Assembly: GCA_022749755.1 (NCBI GenBank)
Contig: CM040452.1
Span: 12,294,350 to 12,358,349, forward strand
DNA length: 64,000 bases
Direction of reading: 5' to 3'
From: Azadirachta indica
Lineage: Eukaryota; Streptophyta; Magnoliopsida; Sapindales; Meliaceae
The notes beneath the pieces are model-generated. The model was not told the DNA's origin and ran no database searches. It saw nothing but the letters and a program-made list of their open reading frames with translations. Of this stretch, positions 42,954 through 55,694 are shown piece by piece. Positions within the stretch are counted from its first letter, which is position 1, and each line of letters begins with the position of its first letter. The position numbers and the translations under genes are program-made.

Positions 42954-45900
42954 AACAATTGCTATATATGCTTAGCAAGGTTTAAAAGGGGTCTGATTTT
43001 CTTCATTGTAGTTATTCTCTCTTTGTAAACAGCACTGGTGGTTAATTTCTTTCTAATTAATACAAATTCCTCTGCTTTTAATTCTCGTATATATTAATTT
43101 ATTTGTTGGTTTGTAAGTTGCACTTCCAATAAACAGTTAAAATTAAATATTTGATCCGGAACAACACAAATTTTATCTCTCTTTGGTACATTAAAGTACA
43201 AAAATTTGGACATTTAGCAATAAAAAAATAGAGTGAAGAGACAAGATTATTTTTGTAATTGAAAGTAAAACAATACTTAACATCCAGATAAAGAGTAATT
43301 TTATACTTTTCATGTGTTATTCTAAAGTTTTAACATTAATAATTGGTGTTCATTCTTTAATTTATATATATATATATATATAATTTTTTTAAAAATAATT
43401 TATTATAAATTTGATATGATAAATCTTGAAATATTACTTAAACTTGCACTGCTAGAAGAAACTATATCCATAGATTGGCTAATTGCTAATGTATGACTTT
43501 CGGAAACAAATAAATTACTCCATTAATTAAATTGTTTTGTCATCGTATGCCGCAAGGTAAAGATATAAATCTACGTTATGAGTAACGACGTTTATATTAG
43601 GAACTATATATTTTCAATAGTCGGCAACGTAAAATTAATTTTGTTAAAATTGATATTATGTTTGAACTGAAATACGTAAAATTACCTATTAATTATTTAT
43701 TCACTATTATATATATATATAAAGATATTATTCATTTTGGATAGCATGTATTAATTTAAAATTTTAACTTAAACTTAATACTTACTTTTAGTTTAAAAAT
43801 GATAGATGAGTTATTAACACTGAATATTAATTATTTAATTTTATATGTTTTTATTTTTAGGTTGCACAAATATAAATAAAAGTTTCATCTTTGTTTAAAT
43901 TAAAGGAATCTCACTTCCCATCTTTATTTTGTAAAAATTATTCTGTAGAAATGATATTTTGAATAGTTATGGGGGCATTTTATTAATGACCGAGAGCTAT
44001 ATAGCAACCAAAGATGCTAACAGTAGATATACTTGATCAATGTAATCTCCTTATTATAACGTAAACAAGAAGTTAAATAATGGGTATCTCTTATTTACCT
44101 TTTTTTCTTTGTATAATTTTTAAGGTACAAATTTAATTTTGTTTAATAAATTTTTATTACATTCATCTGAATAAATTATTTTAAAATTTTGTGTTGGAGA
44201 AGAACACAGAGTATGAGATCAAACATACTATTACACCATATTGAATTACCATTAACTAAAAAGTAAGATAAGCGAATTTTATTTTTTAATGTTTTGGGTG
44301 TTTCCAATTTTCGCTCATTAATCTATTTCTTTACACTACTTACTAAATCATAATTATGTATCTCCTTAATTTCTTTAGAAATTATTTAAAAATAAAATAA
44401 AAAACTTAAGAAATTAATATGGAAGTATCAATTAATCAATATTGGCCACATTGATTAACTGACAAACACATTATACTAAAAGTTGGCAATTTTTCCTATT
44501 TTCTTGTTTAGTCATGAATAGATCGACCTTTCATGGGGTGATAATATGAAATTTGCAAGTTCCGTTCAACCTTGGCAATTCTATATAAGTAACCCAAAAA
44601 GATCTTTGGCAAAATGTCAGTGCTGTGCTTAAAAGACCTAAACCATGGCATTAATAGCTTATGTACATGCGTACAAGTGGAAATCCTCAGCTTCGAAGAA
44701 ATTGATTCGAGGAGTTCCATACTGAGCCATTAATTTCACATGTGAAATTGTTCTTCGACTACACATATAACTTCTTTCACATAATGATAACAAAGAAAAA
44801 CAATGAGATATGGATGTAATATATATCTAATCAATCATCAATTCAAAGAAAAAGGTGCTAGAAGTTCATGATCAAAACATCTGAGGTGGAAAGTCCTTTC
44901 TAGCTGTCATCAGATATTTTTATGGCCACTTTGTTCGGAAGATAAGCCGTTGCTTCACTCAGAAGCCGGCCGAAACATTATTGGATCCCCGTAGATAGGG
45001 CATCATGTTGACGCTAGGCAAACTAACAAGGCTACCCCAAGTGGGATCAAAGCTTGAGGATAGGACGAATTCTTACAATTAATACTATTCAAGTCGGAGA
45101 AAATAACTATGAAATTAGAGATAAGAAGTCACGGAAGTATAACAGGTAAGGGTTTCTGCAAAACAAGGCCATGTGCGTACATAAAATTAATATATAGTGA
45201 TCGATTGATCTTGCTCAAACTTGGATTGCATAACTAAACGTGCCAATAATGTCACTTTCTACCCTAATTTATTTTTACCATCCATAAATATAGGTCAATA
45301 ATTTAGGAATGCAATTAATTAGTAATTACCCCATGCCTAGAAAAATTAAAAATTAAAGAAAGAAAGATATTTTGGAAGGTACACTAGCCTAATATGATCT
45401 ATCCCTAGACAAACGTGGAAGATGAGACAGATGGTCATGAGTACATGCAAGGTACAATAGCTTTGGTGCTACAGCGGTTCACAAGCTTCTGATAGAAATT
45501 AAATAATATAATATATTTATATGGTGCAATTGGCTTGTCGAGGGAACTTGGGATGGGAGGACTGAGTATGGGCCACGGTGGCCATAGCCTAATTGGGATT
45601 ACGATACATATCGATCTCTGACTCTCTACTGTCACTCTTGCTCCCATGTCCAGTCAAGTCAAGTCACTACTTAACAGATTAACGAATGTGATCAACAAGG
45701 ATAATTAAGGAAAACAGTAATTTTGCGTATTTGTATGTATATATATAGTGAGTAAATGCAAATTCATCATCTTTGATGCTTTTCTTTTAATGATTCATAA
45801 TTTAAAACCCTAAAAATATCAAAAACTTATCAAAATTTTTTTTTTGTTATACGTGTCTTAAATTTTATGTTAATTTTTTAAATTAATATTTTTAAAGTAT

Positions 45901-46377
45901 TATTTCAATTTTTTAAATCTAAAATAGGTGCCGTTTATCAATAAATTTATAAACTTTTATACATTTTAGAATAATTTGTTACACTATCTCACCATTTAAT
46001 TAATAAATAATATCTCAATTGAGAAGTAAAAAATTACAATACCACTTATAAAATTAATATTATTCTTAAATATTTTTAAAAAAAATTTAAAAAATATAAT
46101 ACAGTCAAAATTCTTGTTAGAGAATTTTAAAAATGTAATGGAAAACTTGCTGATGGTATGGATACAGTCACATTCTAATTAACTTTATCCTTAAGATATA
46201 ATCATTAATTATGATAATTAGAAGTAGAAACATTAGTTTTACATTTTCCTAAAAGCAAAAGTTATTATGATTTTTATAAGAGAAAATTTTAGATGAGGCA
46301 ATCTAATAAGAGTACATACATTATTTTTCATTTAGAACTTCTTACAATTTTGTATTCTTATTTCAATAAACGTGAAA
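42954..46377. other. Spacer between the convergent SAUR genes (left part)
   Basis: No gene recognised. 43364-43382 is an AT microsatellite. 44925-45070 is a GC-richer island, treated under findings. The rest is AT-rich non-coding DNA. Confidence 0.45.
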
Positions 46378-46789
46378 TTTTCTTTTCTTTTCTTTTTATC
46401 ATGATATATATATATATTAATTTAAAATCCACAAATAATTTTCATCTGAAGTTGATATTATTAAAGTTTCCAAACCCTAAAATAATTTATTATTAAGGGA
46501 AAAATCATAAAAATTTAATATGATCAAAACCATGTAATTTTACAATTTTAACAAAGATTAACTTGAATTTTCTTTTCCCTTTTTTTCTTTTTGTGCATCT
46601 CATAATTTATATATATATATATATATAATTAAAAAAACCAAAGGAAATTTTAAACATTTGAAATTGATATTGTTAAAGTTGCCAAGCCCTAAATAATGAA
46701 TTATTTAGGGCAAAATCATAAAAATCGGGTAGCATCAAAACCACATCATTTTACAATTTTAACAAAGAATTCCTCCCTCATTATTCGGT
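46378..46789 (+). repeat. Tandem duplication of a ~200-bp segment
   Basis: Copies at about 46378-46569 and 46570-46789 share, in order: a TTTTCTTTTC pyrimidine run, an AT microsatellite, GAA(G/A)TTGATATT(A/G)TTAAAGTT, CCAA(A/G)CCCTAAA, AAAATCATAAAAAT, ATCAAAACCA and TTTTACAATTTTAACAAAGA. Substitutions and small indels separate them. Confidence 0.82.
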
Positions 46790-47380
46790 TATATAACTCT
46801 TAATTCTTAATTCGTTTACCATACGGTTTATTCATAAAGAGAATTATACCCTTTGGCCATTCCATTTACGTACCTTAGTTAATTATATAAGCTACCATAT
46901 ATGAATAATGGATAATCTAGTTCTTTGATCTCTTATTACACCAATTTTAAATTGTTAACTTCTTCAATTTACATTTGGTGTTTGCTGTGAGTGTGAGGTG
47001 AGTTTAGATTATTTGAAATATTTAAAATATAAATTGTATTTTTAAAAAGGAAATTGAAAAGTAACGTAGTTTAAATGCTGAAGTGGACCACCAAGCAATC
47101 ATTGCACACTCCTGCAATTAATCATTGCATGCTCTTTAAGCAAAGACATGTTCATGATCGACCGAAAAAAAGGCAATTAAGATAACGTGATTGCTTACTT
47201 GTGCGTTACCTAAAATTCCCTTGTTTCTTCGACTTCATCGAATCGTCAAAAAGAGGAAAAAAAATTACGGAAGAAGAAGAAGAAGAACTAATATTAAACA
47301 AGAAGAAAAAAGTTGATGTGATTTGGTTATTGCACCATGGAATTGCAAGAGAAGTCCATTTAACAGTACTAACACTGGAT
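46790..47380. other. Spacer left of the second SAUR gene
   Basis: No supported gene. 47270-47315 is an AGAAGA-rich purine run. Confidence 0.45.
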
Positions 47381-47728
47381 TCATCGTGCTAGTATTCTCT
47401 CGAGCTCACTTGGGCGGCATGGGGTTGTGAGAGCACCTTCGCGATCAAAACCATACTCTTCAGCCGCACGCTCTAAAAACCTTATAAATGTAGGATGCGT
47501 CAGACAATTCAAAGGGACGATGAATCTCCTTGGTTCATCTGCATCGACAGCTAAGACAGCAACATGTCCTTCTTTAACATCTTCTGGCACATTGGTTGAG
47601 TCTCTGATTTCTTCATATTCATCAGAGAATAAATTCGATTTTTTACCCAACAGAAGACTCTTTTGTAGCTTTCTAACAACGATCTTGATGCCACTATGCT
47701 TCTTGCTACAGGTTCTAAGCTTAGCCAT
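47381..47728 (-). CDS. SAUR family protein (paralogue of the 42.5 kb gene)
   Basis: Intronless, 115 residues, start ATG at 47728. The same MAKLRT opening and basic N-terminus as the first SAUR, with the core at about 47-113: 'NVPEDVKEGHVAVLAVDADE', 'RRFIVPLNCLTHPTFIRFLE', 'AAEEYGFDREGALTTPCRP', 'ELERILAR'. It stops 30 residues earlier than the paralogue, right after 'LERILAR', so it lacks the serine-rich tail. The core is complete and the gene looks functional. The two genes face each other and are clearly duplicates from one ancestor, although they have diverged at many positions. Same expected role in auxin-driven growth. Confidence 0.94.
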   Translation of the reverse strand: MAKLRTCSKKHSGIKIVVRKLQKSLLLGKKSNLFSDEYEEIRDSTNVPEDVKEGHVAVLAVDADEPRRFIVPLNCLTHPTFIRFLERAAEEYGFDREGALTTPCRPSELERILAR

Positions 47729-47812
47729 AGCGATAGTGGTGTAGCTTATTATATATAATTGCTGAGCAGTGTTTGCTGGTGGTCGTGTTAAGCATATGTA
47801 AAGTTGCTCGCC

Positions 47813-47821
47813 TTATATATA
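47813..47821 (-). promoter_or_regulatory. TATA box of the second SAUR gene
   Basis: Minus strand TATATATAA, 85-93 bp before the ATG at 47728, the same spacing as in the first SAUR gene. Confidence 0.75.
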
Positions 47822-50290
47822 GCGGTTGAGAGAAACAGGGATAAGATTGGAGGATGGATATTTACAGTGAAAGAAAAAAGAGAGAAGGACATGGTGATGG
47901 TCGGACTGACTTTTGATTTAATGAGCAGACCAGAGCATGTGGGTTGAGAACTTCTAGTCATCAATTTACAATGAAACGTCCCTTTCAGCTATTCATATCT
48001 GCCCTCTAATTATTGGCACAGTCATCGGTACTGTTATGTAGGTTGCTTTCGTTTAATGTTGCCGTGCCTTTCAGCTTTTGCTAGCTATCTAACTCTCCAT
48101 TTTTATTATTTTTAATTTCCACACTCTTTTAATTAGTTATAACACAGGCTGCTTCGTTAAGTTCGTATTCTAATAGAGGAGAAACAATTGCCAAAAGCTG
48201 AACGTGCCCAATATATCACATGTATGTAGTATGTAATGAGAAACGCCGATGGAATGAGCGGTAATTACATTGAGCACCATACGTATGTTTGTATGTGAGG
48301 CACTTTCGAATTTCAGTTATTGCAATTCCCCAGAAATCACAAGTTCATTTACGCGGCTTGATGATATGGCTTCTGTGTATGCATTAAAATGACAAGGCCT
48401 GTTTAAGTTTTAACTCAAAAACCCTGGGGTAGCGTAGCATCTCCATACCTTTAACTCCTCCCTATTCCCAGCGCTTTTTCCAAGTTAAAAAATTGCACCA
48501 ACTTGATAATTATGGTGTGACTTCTGTTGAAAGTATTTTCTGTTTTAAGCTAGACATTTTAAGTTAATTACTTTTCCATCAATGCAAACTATTTTATACT
48601 TAGATTATCCTATCTTATTACAATCGATTGTGATTCCATTATTAACGTCTCTCAGACAAGAATTTAAACTAATGTCCAGGTCAAGAAAGCTTTTAGTCGG
48701 ATTGACAATGCTAGGAAAGTTGAAAATCAATTACAAGGGAGAAGAGTCACAAAAGTTTACCAATTTTCGTATTGATCAAGTGCATGTATGCTAGCATTTG
48801 CTATTAATTAATTAATTAGCAGAAATGATTATCACGATATAGTTATGTTTAATTACTGTTTACTGAATTAACACGGATAATTAGCAACCGTAATTGTCGA
48901 TAATCTTTTTCTTGTATTAAGAATAATTTGATAAAAAAAAAAAAACTTCAAATTCACTCAAATATTGACATATATATATATATATATATAATACATGTAA
49001 ACCCGATTGCAATGTCGGCAAACAATTTAATTAAAGCAGGTAACTCTCCATATAAGACAGCAACAAGACGGTTTCACTTTATCAAAAAAGAAAAAGAAAC
49101 AGAACCTTTCATTATTCATAGTTCGTTTATTAATAATCTTAACCACATCTATATAATACTATTAATTAATTAAATGTCCGTTGAATAGTAATTTTATGTT
49201 CAATCTATATAATACTAATTAATTAAAGTATAGTTGAGCGCGCCCATATTTTATAGCATGGGGTGGTTTGTTATTCCCAAAATTCCAAGTACACAAGTTG
49301 AGAGGAAAAAATTAGTGATAAGGGATAAAAGTCTCAAATGAAGAAGTTGAAAAAAATATTGGTCAACTCAACACAAACCTGTTTGTTTTGGGACTAGAGT
49401 AATTTTCTGACAAGATCAACAGACCAAAACCAATTAAACGTGCGTGAAAGAATAAAATTAAGTGGTTCATCCTCGAATGGGGAAATATTAGAAAGTGCTC
49501 CGCGGACAATTATACTGCACAAACTTTTTTGGGCTGTGAAAACTATATTCCTCAGAAAGGTTAATCAACATGCTATTGGTGACAAGATAATGTGATGGAA
49601 TTGACATCATCTAAAGCAATTTTCAAAGTTTAGAATACATCAATCGTAATAGATACATCTACTATACTTTTTAAAATAAAAAATATAATTGCCAAAATTG
49701 TAATTTTGACTTTAGATCAACTATTGTAGGAAGACAGTTTTCAATCAATTTATATTGGATTTTCTTTTTTTTGAAAAAAGAATTGGAGTACTCAGAAAAA
49801 TATCTTTGATCACCTGTTTAAAAGAATAATATTCTGAGGTCTACAAATTAGTATTTACTTAATTCTAGTTACAAGTGTCAACACCCTGTAGATTGATGTT
49901 AAAATGTTATATAAATTGATAAAAAGAAGAAAGATGATCAACAGATGATTATAACGGCATCTGCGGAGTTTCATTGCAAATTGGAGAAGAGTAATACTAC
50001 TCTTCAAGGTATTTATAATATATCACACATTAGTAAACATTTCAGAAAATTAATGACACATAATCATAATTATTATGATCAAAACCTGATTCTCCAGTCC
50101 GTTGCGCCAAGTCTGTGCGACATTTTTCTTTTGGTTACGGGAAGAGATGGGATGGGGACGATGTTGTATTAATTATTATTCATGAAAAGGCTGATTGAAG
50201 GGCCCTGAAATGCATTAATTAATCATTACCTGAAACTAGCTTATACATCTAATCTCAGGCCAGCGATATATTACGGTAAAAGGTGTTTTG
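47822..50290. other. Intergenic DNA
   Basis: No supported gene. Contains an AT microsatellite at 48970-48991 and a short duplicated ATCTATATAATACTA segment at 49150-49230. Confidence 0.45.
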
Positions 50291-50437
50291 AGCCCCATGC
50301 AAAAAGCTGAAGTGAGCTGAGCTGGAAGGAGAAGAAGTGCAAAACAGTTGATGAAATAGTCAAGGTAAAGAGAAGCAGCACCGTAGAATCAGAAACCATC
50401 TTCTACATATTCATGTTTGGTTTCCCAACTGTAAGAA

Positions 50438-52975
50438 GGCTTCAACAGTAGATGCAGGCCCTTTATTGACATTGATGGGTGTCATTTAAAAGGTCCGTAC
50501 AAAGGAATTCTATTTTCAGCCGTGACACTTGATGGGAATACCAGAGATTACCCATTAGTTGTTTGTACATGCGATGTGGAGAACATAAGCACACGGATTT
50601 GGATTTTAGCGAACTTGAAGACATTTCTGAACTTGATAAATGCTTAAAAGTATATATTTATTAAGAGATATATTATTATTTTTGCACTTAAAAATTTTAT
50701 GAACTTCATCAAAATAAAGCATATTTCTTTATATTGAATTTTAAGATAAAAATTAGACTAAATAATTAATTTTGTGCAGGTTTCGTATAATGAGTATGAC
50801 TTTTAATTAAAAACATTAATTGATAAGATTCTTGGGTTGAACAAAAATGAACTCATTATTTCACAAACTTTACAATTGGGCTAGTTCAAGCAATTACTAA
50901 GGCAAACTTAGCCTTCAATAGAACTCAAGTGCATCTTTAGGCTAGCTCAACATGTTTCCATATTTGATTCGTATCTCTTAAACTATGTACCCAAAAATCA
51001 TACAATTTGGTGTTTTAGAAAGCTTGCAAAGAGCTTTAAATTATTTATATTTTTATAGTTTCTCAAATTCAAATAAGTTGACTATCAAAAAGAGCCATTA
51101 TTCTAAAAAGGCAGTGGAGAAATGTAAATTGAACATCTTTATCTATTTTAAATACAACTTGTGTTCTACAAAATCAATGAAGGTAAAATATAAACCATCG
51201 AAAAGTTAAGTCATGCACCTATAACTTTGAAGAAGGTAATTTCATAAATTTTGGTGATTTTTATAGTAAAAAATGTATTGTAAGTTAGTAGAACGTGATT
51301 AATTGAAAATTGACAAATTATATTCACACATATGAAGTATTTTTAATTTTATATATGTAAAGGAAGATGTGGAATTTAGTAACAGCTCTTCTTTTATTAT
51401 TATTTTCTCTTTTTTCGTAATTTAGGCTTCAATTACATAATGTTAATTAGGGCTCAGGTGAAGTTTTTTTGATTTTATAATATTGTTTTTTTATCATTAT
51501 AAGTTGTGTTTCAATGTAAATTTTTTTCAATTGAGTGAATTCTATTTTTTAAAAGTATTTTGATTTGTTACGAAACTTGATTCTTTATTAACAAAAGGTA
51601 CATTGAATGCTTGTACATTTTCTATAAATTAAGAACAAGATATATTATAATTTTTACAAATAAATTAAATGATTAATTTTTTTTTTGTTACCTTTTTTTC
51701 AAACAGGTATTGTGATGTATTTAAATATATTTACCTTCCGATTAAGATAAACTATTAAGTTATTCTTAATTGAGGTAAAAAGAATGAGTAAAGAATAATT
51801 TCTATAATTATCAACATAATGAATATCTAATGCCTAAAATAATATTAAATTTACATTCAACAAGTTAACAAATTAACTCTACTTGTATAATGTTTGGAAT
51901 ATTAGACTTACAAATTTTATATAACATATTCCCTGCAGATCGACACTCGTACTTTCAAACTTTATTACTTGAGATAACTTACACTTGAGAATTACAACTT
52001 TTAAAATATAGCAGAACTCATCCAAACAACTAACATTTATATGTGATAGATAGAAGGGCATTTAGATGACTTCACCCTTTGAATTTCCAAATGCCCATAT
52101 CGATATTGTGCAAGATATATGCTTGCATATGTGAAAGCAAAGGATCCAAAAGTCAAATTTAGTGCAACTTTTTGGGCTGCAACAAGGGCTTTAAATAGCC
52201 AAGCATTTGAGCAAGCAATAGACACAATTAAGAACATTGATATTGGTGTTTGGGATACGTTGTTGAAGATTTACCCGAAGCATTAATCAGTTTATGCATT
52301 TGACAAAAATTGCAAGTTTGACCACATAACAAACAACGTATATGAATCTTTTCATGCTTGGCTTAGAGAGCTAAGGAAGCTTCCTATCATTCATGTTTGT
52401 GAGTACATTTGAAAAAGATTAATGAAGAGGTTCTATAACAAAAAGAAGAAAGCTGCTACGTGGAATAATAATATAACACAACAGATTTACAATAAGTTAT
52501 GAAAACAAATTGGCCTAGGAAGAAATTGTTGTATAATGCTAGCAAGTGATACTTTTTTTGAAGTCAACGAAAAAGGAAGAACATATTTAATAAATCTTCA
52601 TAACAAATCACGTGATTATAGGGCTTGGAGTGTCAGTGGTATGCCATGTAAGCACATCTTTCCATGTATTATGCATAATAAAGGAGACATTTATGACTAT
52701 ATTGTTTTAAGAAGGAAACATTTCTGATGGCTTAGGGGGGCATGATTCACCTGCTACCTGATAAAAACATATGACCTCGTGTGTAAGCTGATGTCATGGT
52801 ACCTTTATTGATGAAAAGGTCTGCTGGTAGTCATAAGCTCAATAGAAGAAGAGAGTTAGATAAGATCCCTGTACAACAAAAGAAATATGCATTAAAATGT
52901 GGCATGTGTGGACTATATGGACACAATGAGAAGGTTGCCTAGTGCATCCTGCAAATGTAAACAAAATGACAAGGC
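50438..52975 (+). pseudogene. Mutator-like (MULE) transposase pseudogene
   Basis: The first block, 50438-50640, reads 'GFNSRCRPFIDIDGCHLKGP', 'YKGILFSAVTLDGN' and 'WILANLKTF'. This is the start of the MULE catalytic domain including the first catalytic aspartate. After a gap of about 1.4 kb of non-coding DNA, the second block (about 52075-52735) has 'YCARYMLAYVKAKDPK', 'FWAATRALN', 'NNVYESFHAWLRELRKLPII' and 'YRAWSVSGMPCKHIFPCIMH'. This is the SWIM zinc finger, with its first CxC pair replaced by SRDY. Near 52890-52945 'KCGMCGLYGHNEK' is a CCHC knuckle remnant. Stops at several sites and the gap make it non-functional. The intact family catalyses transposition with 9-11-bp target duplications. 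Confidence 0.85.
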
Positions 52976-54084
52976 ATTATCGGGTAAATGTTTCTTTCTT
53001 TTGTTGGGTTCCATCTTTGTCAAATGTATTTTTGTCTTTAGCTTTATATTCTTGTAAAAATTTGATACTTACATGTGATTTTGGTTCTTGTTTACTAGAA
53101 GCATGTAAGGGATATGAATTTAGAGGTAGCAATGGCAAATGAAAGGGGTATAAATCTATGTTTTGTTAGAGGTCATTGGATCTATAGCTAATACGCAAGT
53201 TTAACCTTGAATTATTAATCTTTTGTAACATTTGTAGGTACAAATGCACAACCAAGATCAATAAATAAACAATAGCAATCAACTAAAGGCTTTAACTTAG
53301 CACTAAGACCTAGAAGATAATTGGATTGAGGTATAAGGAAGAAGAATTTTGGCTATTAAAGGGATTAAAGTTTTTAAGTGCAAATGGAACACAATCCGGT
53401 TAGCACTCAAGAAGAACTTTGAATATACGAAAAACATAAATGGAGGCAGCAGACAAGGGAAAAGCACCAATGCTTTGAGTTACAAAAGATTTTGTGTTTA
53501 CCTTTATTTCCATTTGTAAATATGTTACTTGCATGTTCATTATGTACTTGTTGTCCAACTTGCAGGGAAAATCGATTTCAATGCTATTTCTAGTAAAAGC
53601 ATCAAGACAATTACCTATTATATATTCTAAGTTTTTAACATAATATTTCACACTAAGATGCACAGCTTCCACAATGCCACACAATCCCAATATATAGAAT
53701 CGACTAAGTCATTAATATAATGGTTTTTATTTCACTTTTTGTGGCTATGATATGCAATTGAAGGTGTTTTATGTGGCACTATGTAAGCTAATATTTGTGT
53801 TTAGGTTGATTTTTTTTTGTATATTGGAGATGTTTTTGTTGATAACTGATATTTTTTGTGTGAAATAGACAATTTTTTGTATAAGCACTGCATGTTTGTG
53901 TAATCCCTTGTCTTCAGGATAACATATTTGCTTTTTATTCATATTGAAAACCTTAACGGTTACATAAGGTGGTGATTCATTCACCTATTAACTTCTTAAC
54001 TTACAAGGGATTTGGAACCTCTAACAACATTATCATCCATACAATTAGCAGCATGATAATGATGTGAAGCATGTTTTTTGTTGC
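52976..54084. other. Non-coding DNA between transposase and GRF ORF
   Basis: Short open stretches on either strand (for example 53400-53690 minus) have no recognisable content. Probably interior of the MULE. Confidence 0.4.
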
Positions 54085-54426
54085 TTAGTGCATCTCTCTC
54101 ATTTTCCTTGTTACCCAGCCTACATCAATATGTAGTTGGTTTTGTTGGGTAGGTTCTTTATTTTTGGTTTGATCTTCAATAAACCTCCTTATAATAATAT
54201 TGTATTCCTCTATTGTAGGCTTCCACCACACATAAAATGAACACTTGTTAGTGTTATAAGGATGATGGTAGTACAATTTGTATGGATTGTTGGCAGATTC
54301 TAAAATTCTTACAGCAACACTCATGCCACAGTTGCATGCTTTGTTATAAAATTGCAGCAAAACTCTATTAGTATCACGTTGTTTAATGTTTCTATTTGAG
54401 TTTTTTGTGGACGTAGATGAAGACAT
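54085..54426 (-). CDS. GRF-type zinc-finger ORF carried by the MULE
   Basis: Open frame of 113 residues from ATG 54426 (MSSSTSTKN, a typical serine-rich start for this family); an upstream ATG at 54450 adds eight residues. Residues about 27-70 read 'KACNCGMSVAVRILESANNP', then 'YKLYYHHPYNTNKCSFYVWW', which fits the GRF zinc finger (C-x-C-G ... Y/F ... C-x-F-x-x-W). GRF fingers bind single-stranded nucleic acid in other proteins. In plants, short GRF ORFs often lie next to and opposite MULE transposases. The frame is uninterrupted although the neighbouring transposase is dead. It may be a recent pseudogene with no visible break. Confidence 0.62.
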   Translation of the reverse strand: MSSSTSTKNSNRNIKQRDTNRVLLQFYNKACNCGMSVAVRILESANNPYKLYYHHPYNTNKCSFYVWWKPTIEEYNIIIRRFIEDQTKNKEPTQQNQLHIDVGWVTRKMREMH

Positions 54427-54868
54427 TTGGAAAAGGAAGAATTTGTTCAACTATGTTAGGTGTGGATATGAGGTTTGCATGAAAATGGGTTGTTCAGATT
54501 CTGCTTATATATTTGTCAAATACGTCCAGCTTATATACCTGTCAAATGCCAAGGGTTTGCTTTTTTATTTTCAAAATTCAAATCTTTTTAAAATTTATAA
54601 TATTTTAATGCATATTATATAATATTTACCCAATGTCTTCAATTAGAATAATAATATTTTAATAATAAAATATTATCTATATAAAACATATCTTGTCATT
54701 ACACAATTAACATAATTTTAAAAAAGGACAAAATAGTCTTTTTATCAGAACTAAATAGAGTTAATTGTAGGTCATTGTTAAATGGAGATGGATTAATGAC
54801 TAACAAAAATTAGTGGTATATATGATATGTGTTAATAAATGAAGAGGTAAAGTTGAAAGTAACCCTCA
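54427..54868. other. Probable right end region of the MULE
   Basis: Non-coding. 54720-54868 (AAAAAGGACAAAATAGTC... to GTAAAGTTGAAAGT) has the look of a MULE terminal repeat, and gypsy pol sequence begins directly after it. I found no inverted partner to the left. Confidence 0.35.
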
Positions 54869-54879
54869 CTTGAATTAAA

Positions 54880-55694
54880 TTTTCCATTCTTCATGTGTTT
54901 AATAATAGGTGCTACCATGGTGCTATATTCGAAGAACCTACAGTAAAATGTCACTAATCTAATGGAACTCACTTTACTGACAGCCTTTAGTGTAGGCTCA
55001 TCTCAAATTGTCTTAACATTAGACTTATCAACTGTAATGTTGTAGCACCAACTATAGACTGTAAAAATACCAAATTATGCTACATAAAATTATGCTTCTT
55101 CAAATTAACAAATAACTTATTCTTTCTACGTGCTTTGAACAACTCCTTCAAATGCACCAAATGACTCTCTTAATCACTACTATAAATTAGGATATCATCA
55201 ATGTATATCACAACAAACTTAAAACTGAAGGGTTTCAATATCTAATTCATAAGCCGTATACTTATGTTTGGCATATTTGACAAACTAGAAAAATCTTTAC
55301 CATCCATTCATATAATCTTCTTTGGTCTTGAATGTTATTTTCTACTCATTTGAAGGTTTGGTATGAATTTGATGGTAATTGCTATATAAGTCAAGTTTAA
55401 AAAATACCTTTACTTCTTCAGGCTGGTCTAGCATATTTTATAATTCGAAAATCGACAGCTAATGTTGTTTTGTTATTCTCTCTATTATCTATGAACGATC
55501 GCTAAATCCTTTTTAGGACCTAGTAGCACGAGAACTGCACAAGAGCTTTTGCTCTCTAGAATAAAACCTTTCTTAAGTAGATCATTCACCTGTTTTTGCA
55601 AAATCTCATGCTCCTTGGGACTTATGTTGTAATATGAAAAGCTGGTATAACTAGCTTCAGGCACAAAATCAATTCTATGTTGTATATCCCGCAT
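54880..55694 (-). pseudogene. Ty3/gypsy reverse transcriptase fragment
   Basis: The N-terminal block 55485-55694 contains 'MRDIQHRIDFVPEAS', 'SPKEHEILQKQVNDLLKKGF' and 'LGPKKD'. Further left lie 'FKTKE', 'FKFVVIYIDDILIYSSD' (the catalytic YIDD is encoded by 55194-55205 and is intact) and 'TFYCRFFEYSTMVAPI'. Stops and frame changes interrupt it, and it ends near 54880. Confidence 0.84.
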
